Part shown: piece after piece, positions 18,277-27,305 of the stretch
Layout: the number at the start of each line of letters is the position of its first letter
Numbering within the stretch: the stretch's first letter is position 1
NCBI GenBank assembly: GCA_022843145.1
Contig: JALHOF010000002.1
Span: 1-64,000, forward strand
Length of the DNA stretch: 64,000 nucleotides
Direction: 5' to 3'
Origin: Hyphomicrobium sp.
GTDB taxonomy: Bacteria > Pseudomonadota > Alphaproteobacteria > Rhizobiales > Hyphomicrobiaceae
Notes under the pieces: generated by a model
What the model was told of the DNA's origin: nothing
The model's database searches: none
The model's input: the letters and a program-made list of their open reading frames with translations, nothing else
Program-made: the position numbers and the translations under genes

Positions 18277-18672
18277 TCAGGTTCGCGGAGGTGGAGGCTG
18301 AGGCTGGTCCGACCAATCGGGCGGATGCTCAGTTGCGGTACTTCGAAACAGTGCCGTCGCTAATATGGTGACCAGCTGCGATTGCTGGACGAGACCGAGT
18401 AGCTGGCAGCACTTGGCGAAGCAAAGTTGGTGCGGGCAGGCCTTGTCTTCATCGCAGCACGGGCAGTCATCCGTGCCTCCTGCGCCATTCATCATCGAGG
18501 CGCAGTGTTCCATGGGGGCAGCGGCTGCGGTGGCCTCGCCTTCAACCGCGTGGGCGGCAGCTGTATGGGCGGGACTGTGCGCCATCGCCACGCCCATCCC
18601 CTTGGCGCCGCCCGCCCACGCAGCTGCCAACGGCGCGAGAACGATCGCAGCCGCGACGAGCACAGACAACAT
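18277..18672 (-). CDS. Cys/His-rich secreted or periplasmic protein at head of cus operon
   Basis: A 131-residue protein starting at the ATG at 18672 (MLSVLVAAAIVLAPLAAAWA), a signal-peptide-like start. The mature part holds His/Met residues (MGVAMAHSPAHTAAAHA, MEHCASMMNG) and a dense cysteine cluster (DCPCCDEDKACPHQLCFAKCCQLLG). This suggests metal binding, probably Cu(I). It leads the minus-strand cluster (this gene, FixH-like, CusB, CusA). I do not recognise a named family; DUF2946-like proteins in copper loci share the general look. A longer start at 18795 is possible but less likely. Confidence 0.55.
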   Translation of the reverse strand: MLSVLVAAAIVLAPLAAAWAGGAKGMGVAMAHSPAHTAAAHAVEGEATAAAAPMEHCASMMNGAGGTDDCPCCDEDKACPHQLCFAKCCQLLGLVQQSQLVTILATALFRSTATEHPPDWSDQPQPPPPRT

Positions 18673-19105
18673 GACGCGATGCAGGTGCAACGTGGGGAGC
18701 CTCCCGCAGCTACTCTCAGAGGAGCACGCTGAAGGGTCAAGGCAAATTGTCGTGTGCGCCGGTTGGGGCGCCGCGGCTACGGGCTGAAACAGCATCCAGA
18801 AATCTGACGCCGTCCGATCGGCATGTCCGCAGTTGGAAAATGCGGAAGTCGTTGTACTCGACTGGATTTTCGCCAGGTCTTGGCCCTGACCGACGAGTGT
18901 CCCCGATCGTGGCGATGCTTGAAGCTGAAGGGGAAGCTGACGTTCGTCAAGTCACTGGCAGCTTTCTAGGGTGCATCACTCATCGACTGCTGGTCACTCG
19001 ACCGACTCGATTGGACCAGAGCATCGTAGGGCGCGAGCCGACGTTGCCCAGAAGTGCACGACTGCTTTGGATCATCGCGACAGTGACGGCATTGAGAGGT
19101 ACGAA
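18673..19105. other. Intergenic region with a possible gene tail
   Basis: About 430 bases without a confident gene. A short plus-strand frame ends in VVVLDWIFARSWP followed by a stop at about 18886 and could be the tail of a lost gene. The 3' part carries GAGAGGT, the ribosome-binding site of the next gene. The cus operon promoter should lie just upstream of 18672. Confidence 0.25.
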
Positions 19106-19507
19106 GTGAGAGACCAGCTTCAGACCTCGTTGAAGGTGCGCTATCCGGAACTCTTTGAGCTGCAGGAAGAGACCTTCCCAATCAAGCGATGGGGGATTGA
19201 GGTCGGGGATGGCTGGTACTTGATTATCGACGCGATTCTCTCGATTGCGCACTGGCGCGTGCGTCAGGGCGAAGGGCCGCTCACGCTCTCCGACTGTAAA
19301 GAAAAGTGCGACACGCTTCGTATCAGCTTTCGTGGAAACGTCGATGATCGTCTCCGCGGCGCCGCCGATGCAGCCCTCGAAATCTCCGCCCGCACGTGCG
19401 AGCGTTGTGGCAGGCTTGGCGAGAGGCGCAAGCACCGCGCGGTCACGCTCTGTAACAATTGCGCTTCCGACGACGAGTGCAAGCATGCGGATCGATCGTC
19501 GCCGTGA
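19106..19507 (+). CDS. Hypothetical zinc-finger protein, common island/phage family
   Basis: A 133-residue protein starting at a GTG at 19106 with GAGAGGT upstream (VRDQLQTSLKVRYPELFEL). It has a WGIEVGDGWYLIID block, a KEKCDTLRISFRG block, then a C-terminal zinc ribbon (RTCERCGRLGERRKHRAV, LCNNCASDDEC). This layout (GDGW..., KEKFGTLR..., CEXCGXXG) is a family I know from phages and integrative elements, of unknown function. A longer start at 18971 exists but its extra residues do not look like the family. Confidence 0.65.
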   Translation: MRDQLQTSLKVRYPELFELQEETFPIKRWGIEVGDGWYLIIDAILSIAHWRVRQGEGPLTLSDCKEKCDTLRISFRGNVDDRLRGAADAALEISARTCERCGRLGERRKHRAVTLCNNCASDDECKHADRSSP

Positions 19508-19675
19508 ATGCCCACAAGCAACAACATCACAGCCGCAGATCGGAGCGACCTGAGAAATGCCGCCAGATGCGAACCACCACATAGATGTCGACACGGCAAT
19601 GCTCGGTGAAATGGCGCATTAGTTTCTTCCGGCGTGTACGAGCTGTTCCGGCATGCTCGGCTTCACGATCGGCCG

Positions 19676-20362
19676 TCAACCGAGCTGCCCGCCTGAATGC
19701 TCCTTCTCTCGGTTGCGCGGGGCAGAGAGTCGCCTTACGGCAGGCTCCAACTGACTTGCGGTCGCTGTGCGTGCGTGACGAGCGACGCGGCGGCTACCAT
19801 CAACTCTAGTCCGATCGGTGCTGCCACCAACCTTCGAGACGACCAGCACATGTCGTGGCAAAATCATCACGCGCGTGCGCGCGCGCCCAACCGTGCATTG
19901 GCTGCGCCTGAGAATGCGCAACCCGCCGCTGTCGAGCAGAAAGATCTGTCGCGGTGTGCATCTCACCGCGACGGTCCAATGCCGATGTCTGCCACCAAGG
20001 CCGAGTATTGCCGAACTGCCTCGGTCCAGGTGTGTTGCGAGTTCCTTCCAAAGCAGCGCAAGTGACCATCGTGTCTGTCGTGATATGCCGCTCGCTTTCG
20101 CAATGGCGATGGTCCTTATGCGGAGGTCAAGGCGTGAGGCTACATGCTTCTGCGCAATTGCGAGAAGCCGCTTGAGTTCGCTCGATGTCAGGCCGACATG
20201 AACGGCAGTGAGCCCCTGGCGAGGGGCTACGCAATTTGGAAGTCGATCGAGAAGGCACCTGAACAACGCGCGACATCGACGGTGATCGAGTGAGGGGTCC
20301 AAGACGCGAATAGCGTTGATGATCGCGTAGATTCCGCACAGGCCGTCGAGATCGCCCTGTCG
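19676..20362 (-). CDS. C39-like papain-fold protein of unknown role, start uncertain
   Basis: The frame reads QGDLDGLCGIYAIINAIRVLD at its start, then LLDRLPNC, RQGLTAVHVGLT, GLGGRHRHWTVAVRC, and IFLLDSGGLRI. A catalytic-type Cys in GLCGIYA, His in HWTV and Asp/Ser near LLDSGG resemble cysteine-peptidase/C39-like folds. The frame stays open upstream without a clear ATG or GTG; only CTG/TTG candidates exist (a TTG at 20302 would lose the GDLDGLCG block). Either a non-standard start or a start-codon loss. The 20302-only form would lack the candidate nucleophile. The gene ends about 170 bases after the zinc-finger gene in the opposite direction. Confidence 0.5.
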   Translation of the reverse strand, partial: RQGDLDGLCGIYAIINAIRVLDPSLDHRRCRALFRCLLDRLPNCVAPRQGLTAVHVGLTSSELKRLLAIAQKHVASRLDLRIRTIAIAKASGISRQTRWSLALLWKELATHLDRGSSAILGLGGRHRHWTVAVRCTPRQIFLLDSGGLRILRRSQCTVGRARTRVMILPRHVLVVSKVGGSTDRTRVDGSRRVARHARTATASQLEPAVRRLSAPRNREKEHSGGQLG

Positions 20363-20514
20363 AAGAGCGGTGTGTGATCTGCGCCTTGAGCCGGGGTGCT
20401 GCCGGGCTTTCGGCAGCAGCGGTGATGGCGCAAAGGCTTCCGCAGCGAGGCCGCGCAGACAAACCTGCAGACCTCGCCTCGTGGGCGATCTATCGCCGGG
20501 GGGCTGACGGTAGG

Positions 20515-20868
20515 TCAGTATTCGCTCGCCAGCATGATGGTGAGCACGCGCTCGGTCACCGCCGGGTCGGTGGCATCTGGTGAATGCATTGCGCGCTCGA
20601 GGTCATAGTAGTCGAGCTTGAAGAAGACGTGCTCGCCGTCGACATCGAGGGCGCCGAAGTCGTGCTCTCCCCAGGGGTCGTTGTCGGCATCGAACTGTTC
20701 GAATCGTTGCACCGCGTTGATGATGCGCTTCTGGGTTTCGGCGCCCAAAACAACGATCCCGGCCGTCAGCACGACCGAGCCACCCCTGAGCGTCGTTCGG
20801 AATTGATCATTGAGTGCTCGAATGCGTGTCACGCGGTCAGCATTCGCCATTTCGCCTTGTGTATTCAT
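20515..20868 (-). CDS. DUF3768 domain protein
   Basis: A 117-residue protein starting at the ATG at 20868 (GGAG nine bases upstream). It has the family's features: IRALNDQFRTTLRGGSVVLT, then RFEQFDADNDPWGEHDFGA, then KLDYYDLERAMHS and VLTIMLASEY. DUF3768 proteins are common in alphaproteobacterial plasmids and islands, function unknown. It follows the integrase by 20 bases on the same strand, so the two are likely co-transcribed. Confidence 0.85.
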   Translation of the reverse strand: MNTQGEMANADRVTRIRALNDQFRTTLRGGSVVLTAGIVVLGAETQKRIINAVQRFEQFDADNDPWGEHDFGALDVDGEHVFFKLDYYDLERAMHSPDATDPAVTERVLTIMLASEY

Positions 20869-20888
20869 GCTTTGTTCTCCATGCAAAA

Positions 20889-21479
20889 TCAGATCAGGTT
20901 GACGAGCCGGCGCTGAGCATCGCTATCGCCGTCGATGTAGACCTGCGTGGTCTCGATCGATCGGTGGCCGGCGAGCATTTGAACGTCTCTGAGCGAGGCG
21001 CCTGCACGGTGGGCCTGTCGGGCGGCGTTGGTGATGAAAGTGCGCCGCCCGGAATGCGACGAGCAGCCAGTGAGCCCGGCCTCGTGGCAGCGGGTCACGA
21101 ACCAATTGACGACGCTGTTCGCGCGCATCGACCCGCCGCGCAGTGAAGGCACCACGACGGCGTCTTGCGCGAAACTCTCGGCAGGCAGCTCAGACTTCCA
21201 TGCTTGCAGAGCGCGGCGCAGCTGGGCGTGCATCGGCACCCGCCGACCAGAGCCGCGCTTGGCGATGTGTTTCGGAACTTCGATGAGTTGAGCGATTTCC
21301 CCGGTCGGGTCGAGCACCATGCCCCACGTGAGCTTTGCGATTTCGCCGGCCCTCAGGCCGGCCCGCACGGCCAGCAACACGATCACCTGGTCGCGCTGCG
21401 GTGTTCTCGATTGCCCCGCCACGTCGAGCATCGCGGCGATGTCGCGCCGAGAGAATGCCTTCGCCTGCCTTCCAATCAT
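20889..21479 (-). CDS. Tyrosine recombinase/integrase of the island
   Basis: A 196-residue short integrase starting at the ATG at 21479 (AGGAAC upstream). Catalytic residues: Arg in GLRAGEIAKL, Lys in PKHIAKRG, His-x-x-Arg in SHSGRRTFIT, His in LAGHRSIETTQVYIDG with nucleophile Tyr. The core-binding domain is absent, so it resembles shorter integrases. It lies about 1 kb from tRNA-His with an AlpA-like gene between, the usual layout of an island's integration module. A 292-base gap to the AlpA gene holds no gene. Confidence 0.8.
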   Translation of the reverse strand: MIGRQAKAFSRRDIAAMLDVAGQSRTPQRDQVIVLLAVRAGLRAGEIAKLTWGMVLDPTGEIAQLIEVPKHIAKRGSGRRVPMHAQLRRALQAWKSELPAESFAQDAVVVPSLRGGSMRANSVVNWFVTRCHEAGLTGCSSHSGRRTFITNAARQAHRAGASLRDVQMLAGHRSIETTQVYIDGDSDAQRRLVNLI

Positions 21480-21772
21480 CAGCCCAGTTCCTTTCGCGTT
21501 TGACCGCACGTGTCCTCACGAGGACGACGATCCTCGCGTAGCGGTCACGTGGGTGTTTCGGGTGCCTTGTCGGCGGCGACGCCACTCAGCCAGGAATCGG
21601 CGGAATGGTTGCCTCGCGACAGCTTGAGACTAGCCACTCGCGGTTGGCGCGTCAACTATTACTGTTATATTTCAATGTGTTGAGTGTGTTTCGCGGCGCG
21701 CATTGGCCGATTTTCGAGTTGAAACGCACTGAGAGCGCCCGTTGTTGGGCATCGGTCGGCAAGTGTCGGCGT

Positions 21773-22405
21773 TTAAGATCGTTTCGTCTGCTGCGTGAGT
21801 AGCTGTGCTTCGAGTTCGGCCCACGTCTCGTCGTGTAGCGCCATGGGGCCAAAACTTGCCAGTGTCTCGGGATCATTCAGGAACGGGTGGGGTGCGCCAT
21901 CCTCGCCGGCAAAGTATGGCCTGATCGACGCGAAGAGCCAGGCAGCCAAGATCAACGCGCGCGTCTCGCTGAAACCTTGGAAGCGGTTCGCGTAGAGTTC
22001 GAGCTCTTGCACTTCGCTGGCCATGAACTCTTGCTCAGTGATAGCCCGAGACACATGCACCGAGTCGATTTCGTCCGTGCCGATTTCGACGCCGTGCTTG
22101 CGCGACAGAGCCTCCGCGATGAGGCCCGTCGCTTCTTCGATCAGCACTTCGGGGGTGAGATCCTCCGGTCGTGGCACCGCCCGGGCCTCGAGGCGCCGAC
22201 CACTCTCAGACAACCACCCCTCGACGACCTCGACCTGCCAGCCGACGCGGTTGGGGGCCAGCTGAATGGGCCTGGGGAACCTACCCTCGCGAACCATGCG
22301 TTCGATCGTTCGGCGTGACACCCCCAATGCCGACTGTACCTCACGGTAACCGACAAACATTGGCAGGAGATTGGTTCGGTCTTTTGGGGGCGGTTGGCGG
22401 CTCAT
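21773..22405 (-). CDS. AlpA/excisionase-like MerR-type DNA-binding protein
   Basis: A 210-residue protein. N-terminal winged helix (FVGYREVQSALGVSRRTIERMVREGRFPRPIQL) typical of AlpA/excisionase-type proteins that recognise attachment sites or regulate integrases. The ~130-residue C-terminal extension (EVLIEEATGLIAEALSRKHG..., LELYANRFQGFSETRALIL) is unusual and its role is unknown; it is mostly helical. It is transcribed from near tRNA-His toward the integrase and probably controls excision or integrase expression. Confidence 0.75.
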   Translation of the reverse strand: MSRQPPPKDRTNLLPMFVGYREVQSALGVSRRTIERMVREGRFPRPIQLAPNRVGWQVEVVEGWLSESGRRLEARAVPRPEDLTPEVLIEEATGLIAEALSRKHGVEIGTDEIDSVHVSRAITEQEFMASEVQELELYANRFQGFSETRALILAAWLFASIRPYFAGEDGAPHPFLNDPETLASFGPMALHDETWAELEAQLLTQQTKRS

Positions 22406-22529
22406 GCGATCAGCGCCTCTGATGCGATTGGGGCGGTCGATAGCCTCAAATGCCCCGCCGCCGTGTGTAACCGGTGCGCAACCGCAATTTTACATCAAGC
22501 TTTCTGAGTGTCTAAGTTTTTGATTTTAT

Positions 22530-22606
22530 TGGTACCGCCTCCCCGGATCGAACGGGGGACCTCTAGATCCACAATCTAGCGCTCTAACCAGCTGAGCTAA
22601 GGCGGC
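22530..22606 (-). tRNA. tRNA-His (anticodon GTG)
   Basis: The minus strand folds as a full cloverleaf: acceptor GCCGCCT... pairing with ...AGGCGGT, D-loop AGCTCAGCTGGT, anticodon stem CTAGA/TCTAG with loop TTGTGGA (anticodon GTG), T-arm with GTTCGATC, and encoded CCA. The 3' end faces the island genes at lower coordinates, matching the common use of tRNA 3' ends as integration sites. Confidence 0.92.
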
Positions 22607-22868
22607 ATATCGTCGGGGAGGCTGCCGGGCAACGCGTCGCGACGTTCGAGGCGATCTAAAGCCCCCCACCGGCACCAACGTCAAGTCAAAATCGCAGGTT
22701 GCGACCGTGCGTCTGTTCCCGAACAACGCAACGACCCGAATCCCGGTGACGCCGGTCCGCATCGCATCGGCCAGCTTTAGCCGGTCTCGATCGCGAGCAC
22801 CGCCCGCAAAACTCCGGCCAATGCCGCCCGGCACAGGAAGGAACGCGCCGCGTCCGCGTCACGCGCCG

Positions 22869-23243
22869 TCAGGACTTGGGCTGCACTTTCTGGGCGGCTT
22901 CCGTCATCATCCGGCCGAGTTCCTGAGCCTGCTGCGTATAGGTCTGCATCTGGCTCTGCGCATGCCGCGTCTGGATCTCGAGGTACTCCTTGAAATCGCG
23001 GGCCCGCGCCAGCTCGGTCGCAAGGTTGAAGCTCGAGTCGATGTTCTGTTCGGTGAACCGCATCACGCGCGCCTGGATCTCGAGCGCGCTGACGGCCATC
23101 GCGCCTTGCGATTTGGTCAGCATCGACTGCGCCTGCCGCGCCATCTCCATGAACTGGCCATAAGCTGCGCGGGTCTGTTCGACATTCCGTTCCGCCATTT
23201 CGCGAACGGCGCCGGGAATCTCCATCGATGGCTTCTCGAACAT
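22869..23243 (-). CDS. Phasin family protein
   Basis: A 124-residue protein starting at the ATG at 23243 (GGAGAC upstream). It is amphipathic and helical throughout, with the phasin pattern: MEIPGAVREMAERNVEQTRAAYGQFMEMARQAQSM, then EIQARVMRFTEQNIDSSFNLA. Phasins coat polyhydroxyalkanoate granules and modulate their size. The flanking intergenic stretches (about 260 and 240 bases) hold no gene. Confidence 0.88.
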   Translation of the reverse strand: MFEKPSMEIPGAVREMAERNVEQTRAAYGQFMEMARQAQSMLTKSQGAMAVSALEIQARVMRFTEQNIDSSFNLATELARARDFKEYLEIQTRHAQSQMQTYTQQAQELGRMMTEAAQKVQPKS

Positions 23244-23487
23244 CGGGCGTCTCCTCAAATTTTTCGCCACCGGGCCGCGCCTGCTCGGGTGCGTTTCCGG
23301 CCAATCAAAGCTCGGCAGGCGTCCGCCGATCGGAAGAATATAGCCGACAGAACGGGGTATGCGAGGGTGATTTGACGCGAGACGGACGATCGAGACGAGA
23401 TTTGCCCGCGCCCCTGGCTCGTCTCCAGGCTCATGGACGCGGCCAGCCGTTCGCGCTAACACATTCGACCCTCTCAGAGTTCCCGCA

Positions 23488-24816
23488 ATGAACCACAGTG
23501 TTACGCCGCACCGTTCGGACGCCGCGATCGACGGCCTCGTGGCCTGCGCGACCGGACCGGCGTTCGTCGTGGCGATGCGGACGGGGCGGCTCGAACGCAC
23601 CAATCCGGCAGGCCGCGACTGGCTGGGCGAACCGCCGCGCGCCGGCCTTGCGGACCCGGAAACGGCGCAAAGGGAGACGGTGTTGCTCGATCCCGCGATG
23701 CCGGCTGTGAAACGCCTTCGCGAATTGGCCGAAAGCCTCGGTCCCGGCACGCGCTGCAGCGTGACGTTGACGTTCTGGACAGCCTTGGGTGTCCAAACCC
23801 GCGTGTGCGATGTCGCTTTCGCCGGCGCGGGAGACGACACGTTGGCGCTGGTCGAAGTTGGTTCTGACAAAACGGCCGCCGAGGCGCAGACTTGTTCCCA
23901 GTCGCCGTCGCGGACCCCCGCGCAGCCCGTTGCATCGTTCGGTTCGGGGCCGACGCCCGGTGACGCCGCGATCTTGAAGGAGATCGCGCGGCGCATTCGC
24001 GAGGGCCAAAGCATGCGTGCCCAGAAACCCGACGATCCTGCCGTGACACCCGCCGACCTTCCGCCCGCCGAGCTTTCAACCAGCGGCGCGACACCGGAAC
24101 CGCAAAGCGTGCGCATCGCCAAGCTCGCCCACGAACTCAAGACGCCGCTCAGCGCGATTGCCGCCGCCGCCGAGATCATGCGCGACGAGCGGCTCGGTCC
24201 GATCGAAAACGCGCGTTACCGCAGCTATGCGTCCGACATCTTCGATAGCGCACGTCATGCGCTGATGGTCATCGGCAACATGCTCGGCGATGCGGCCGCA
24301 GGTATCGAATTCGACCAGGGGTCGAGCTTGCCGGCGATGGTGTTCACCGAGGTCAATCTCAACGCCGTGGCGGAAAGCTGCGTGTCGTCGATGCGGCCCT
24401 TGGCCGACGCCGCCGGACTGACGTTGTCGGCCAGCCTCGGCGACGGCCTGCCGCATGTCGTCGCCGATGCCACCGCCATCCGCCAGATCGCGCTCAATCT
24501 GCTGAACAACGCGGTCAAGTTCTCCGGCCCGGGCGGCGAGATCCGGCTGATGACGCGATACGACAGCGATGGACGCGTCGAACTCGTGGTCCGCGACACA
24601 GGCCGCGGCATGACGGCGGACGAAATCGCCAAGGCAGGCGTGCCCCATGAGCGCGTCGCATTATCCCGCCGCGAAGGTGGCGGTCTCGGCATCGGCCTGC
24701 CGCTGGTCGGCGCTCTGGCACGAGCGAACGGCGCTGGCATCGCCATCGCCAGCGAACCATTGCGCGGCACGACGGTCACGCTGTCGTTCGCCAAGGATCG
24801 CGTCGTTCCCGTTTGA
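23488..24816 (+). CDS. Orphan sensor histidine kinase
   Basis: A 442-residue protein. Residues ~10-200 include a PAS-like segment (ACATGPAFVVAMRTGRLERTNPAG) and a Pro/Ala-rich linker. His215 lies in the H-box (KLAHELKTPLSAIAAAAE); then N-box (LLNNAVKFSGPGGE), G1 (VRDTGRGM) and G2 (GGGLGIGLPLVGALARA) form the ATP lid. No transmembrane segments, so probably cytoplasmic. No response-regulator gene is adjacent. Confidence 0.88.
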   Translation: MNHSVTPHRSDAAIDGLVACATGPAFVVAMRTGRLERTNPAGRDWLGEPPRAGLADPETAQRETVLLDPAMPAVKRLRELAESLGPGTRCSVTLTFWTALGVQTRVCDVAFAGAGDDTLALVEVGSDKTAAEAQTCSQSPSRTPAQPVASFGSGPTPGDAAILKEIARRIREGQSMRAQKPDDPAVTPADLPPAELSTSGATPEPQSVRIAKLAHELKTPLSAIAAAAEIMRDERLGPIENARYRSYASDIFDSARHALMVIGNMLGDAAAGIEFDQGSSLPAMVFTEVNLNAVAESCVSSMRPLADAAGLTLSASLGDGLPHVVADATAIRQIALNLLNNAVKFSGPGGEIRLMTRYDSDGRVELVVRDTGRGMTADEIAKAGVPHERVALSRREGGGLGIGLPLVGALARANGAGIAIASEPLRGTTVTLSFAKDRVVPV

Positions 24817-24835
24817 TGACGAGTGGACCGGCGGC

Positions 24836-27160
24836 TCAACTCCCGCGACGGGGAAGCAGCGGCGTCGAAGGCCAGATGCGCACCACGCCATCGTCGCCGG
24901 CTGCGGCGATGCTCTTGCCGTCGGGTGCGTAAGCCACGGACTTCACCACGCCGGCATGCCCCACGAACGTCCGCGACGTGCGCCCGCGCTTCTGATCCCA
25001 GATCCGCACGGTGCCGTCGTCTCCGGCCGAAGCCAGTGCATCGCCTGCGGGAGAAAACGCGAGGCTGCCGACGCGGCCCTTGTGACCCGTCAACTTGCGC
25101 TGCATCCGGTTCGACGCCGTCGACCAGAGCCGGATGCTGCCGTCGAGGCTGGCGGACGCGAGCGTCTTGCCATCGGGCGAAAATGCGAGCGCGGTGACGA
25201 AATCGGGATGCCCGCGATAGGTGCGTTCGAGATCGAGCGTCTCGAGATTCCAAAGTTTCACGGTGCGATCCGCGCTGCCGGATGCCAGGAGACGCCGCTG
25301 GCGCGAGAACGCAATCGCCTGCACGGCGCTCTCATGCCCGTCGAACACGTGGAGCGGGGCCGTGGTCGTGCCCGCATCCCACAGCGCGATTTTCCAATCA
25401 TGCGTCGCGACCGCGAAACGGTTCGGCTCACCCGCAAACGTCACCGACCAGACATCGGCGTCGTTGCGCTTGTACGCCGCCGGCTTGTCGCCGCGATCGA
25501 GGTCCCACAGCATCACGCGGCCATCGTCGTGCCCGGTCAAGGCGCGGGTCCCCATCAGCGCCAGCGACGTCGGCGGGCTTTCGTCGAGCGGGACGGTGCG
25601 CGACAGGCTGCCCGTGGTCGAACTCCAGATCCGCAGCGTGCGATCGTCGCCGGAGGTGACGATCGACCGGCCGTCGTCGGTGTAGGCAACGTTGCCGACC
25701 GCGCCCTTGTGACCCTTCAATTCCGCGAGTGGCACCGCGGCCGGCGTGGCGGTCGTTCGTGCGCCGGGCAACGGCTGTGGCGTCGATTGGAACCCTGGAA
25801 TTTTATCCTGCATGGCCACGGCGGCGCTGGCGATACCGGCGCCGACCACGAGCTTGAACACCAAGGGCCGCCAGCGTGGGCCTCCCCAGCGCCGGACTGG
25901 CTTGGGCGGTGCGCGCCGTTCGTGCGCGACGACAACGGCCGGAAGTGCGGCAACCGGCGCGGGGGCCGGCGACGCCGCCACGCTCGCCTTGTTCTTGCGG
26001 CCCTTGGCCAGGACGCGCGGAATCGGCGGCTGATCGACCTTTACCGTCGCGGCCTGCTGCGGACGCGTCACCGACTTCACGTCGCCGCTGGCCGCAGCAC
26101 GCGCCGCCGCTGGGTCGGCTGCGGCAGCCGGCGGACGCTTCAGTTTGTCGACGAAATCCAGCAGCCCGCCTTGCGGACCCGGCACGTCGGGCAGCGGCTG
26201 CGTGACGGCCACGGCGGCCGGCTCGCTGTCGTCGTCCCGCGCTTGCTGCCCGCGCGTGCGTGACAGCCAGTTCGACTTCGGCGGCTCTGGCGCCATCAGG
26301 TCGCCGCGCCACGCCGCCACCGACTGCGGACGCTGATTGATTTGCAACGCCAGCGCGCGGTCGATGGCTTTGAGGAAGCCCGGCCGGTACGAACTCAACG
26401 CCGCCTCGCGCGCGGGAACGAACTCGTCCTTGACCATGCGCGACGGCGAGTCCGGCGGCCGTTTTCCCGTGACAGCGTGATAAAGCGTTGCGCCGAGCGC
26501 GTAGATGTCGGTCCAAGGTCCCTGCTGGCTCGACCGCTCTGCGTACTGCTCGTACGGGCTGTAACCAGGCTTGACCAGCGCCGATACCGTCTTCGAATGC
26601 GCCGCGATTTCGCCGCGCGCCGAACCGAAATCGATCAGCACCGGCTCGCCGCTCTTGCGGATGATGATGTTGTCGGGCGCGATGTCGCGATGCAGGAAAT
26701 CGGCGGCATGGATGAGGCTCAAGGCATCGAGCAGCGGCGGCACGATCCGATCGAGCTCCTTCTGGCGCGGTGCGCGGCCGAGCCCTTTGAGCCAGGCCTT
26801 GAGGCTCTGCCCTTCTTCGAAGTGCAGCACCATGTAGCCGGTGTTGTTGGCGCGGAAATAGCGGTAGACGCGGACGATGTTGGGGTGGCTGAACTTGGCC
26901 AGCGTCTGCGCTTCTTCGATGAAGCGATCGAGGCCCCAACGATAATCGCCGGCGCAATCCTGCGAGCGGGGTGCCGCGTCGACGGCGCTGGACCGGGCCG
27001 CGAAGTCGGAAGGAAAGTATTCCTTGATCGTGACGGCGCGTGCGAGCGCCACCTCGTCGGCGAGATACGTGATGCCGAAACCGCCAGCGCCCAGCACCCG
27101 TTCGATGCGATAATCGCCGACCAGCTCCGTTCCGTTCGGAAGCGCGATGAGGTTGGTCAT
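24836..27160 (-). CDS. Membrane Ser/Thr protein kinase with WD40 propeller
   Basis: A 774-residue protein. Residues ~15-285 are a Hanks-type kinase: GAGGFGITYLA (P-loop), TIKEYFP (Lys46), FLHRDIAPDNIII (catalytic HRD), LIDFGSARG (DFG), GYSPYEQY activation segment. Then a Pro/Ala linker, one transmembrane helix around residue 440, and a C-terminal propeller with seven WD-like blades (GHKGAVGNVAYTDDG, GHESAVQAIAFS, GHPDFVTALAFSPDG, GHKGRVGSLAFS, GHAGVVKSVAYAPDG and two more degenerate). Cytoplasmic kinase with, probably, an external or opposite-face sensor/scaffold. It is divergent from the FHA/PP2C genes, whose products would read and erase its phosphorylation. Confidence 0.9.
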   Translation of the reverse strand: MTNLIALPNGTELVGDYRIERVLGAGGFGITYLADEVALARAVTIKEYFPSDFAARSSAVDAAPRSQDCAGDYRWGLDRFIEEAQTLAKFSHPNIVRVYRYFRANNTGYMVLHFEEGQSLKAWLKGLGRAPRQKELDRIVPPLLDALSLIHAADFLHRDIAPDNIIIRKSGEPVLIDFGSARGEIAAHSKTVSALVKPGYSPYEQYAERSSQQGPWTDIYALGATLYHAVTGKRPPDSPSRMVKDEFVPAREAALSSYRPGFLKAIDRALALQINQRPQSVAAWRGDLMAPEPPKSNWLSRTRGQQARDDDSEPAAVAVTQPLPDVPGPQGGLLDFVDKLKRPPAAAADPAAARAAASGDVKSVTRPQQAATVKVDQPPIPRVLAKGRKNKASVAASPAPAPVAALPAVVVAHERRAPPKPVRRWGGPRWRPLVFKLVVGAGIASAAVAMQDKIPGFQSTPQPLPGARTTATPAAVPLAELKGHKGAVGNVAYTDDGRSIVTSGDDRTLRIWSSTTGSLSRTVPLDESPPTSLALMGTRALTGHDDGRVMLWDLDRGDKPAAYKRNDADVWSVTFAGEPNRFAVATHDWKIALWDAGTTTAPLHVFDGHESAVQAIAFSRQRRLLASGSADRTVKLWNLETLDLERTYRGHPDFVTALAFSPDGKTLASASLDGSIRLWSTASNRMQRKLTGHKGRVGSLAFSPAGDALASAGDDGTVRIWDQKRGRTSRTFVGHAGVVKSVAYAPDGKSIAAAGDDGVVRIWPSTPLLPRRGS

Positions 27161-27305
27161 CCCACCTCGTGTCCCGCGTGACGTTCCCTACGTTTCACGA
27201 CAATGCCCCCGGCCCCGATTATGTGTTCGAGCGTCTGGCATGGCTCGAATCCGAGTCTCATCCCGAGCCTATGCCGCAGGATTGTGGCGGTGGCAGGGGC
27301 GATGA

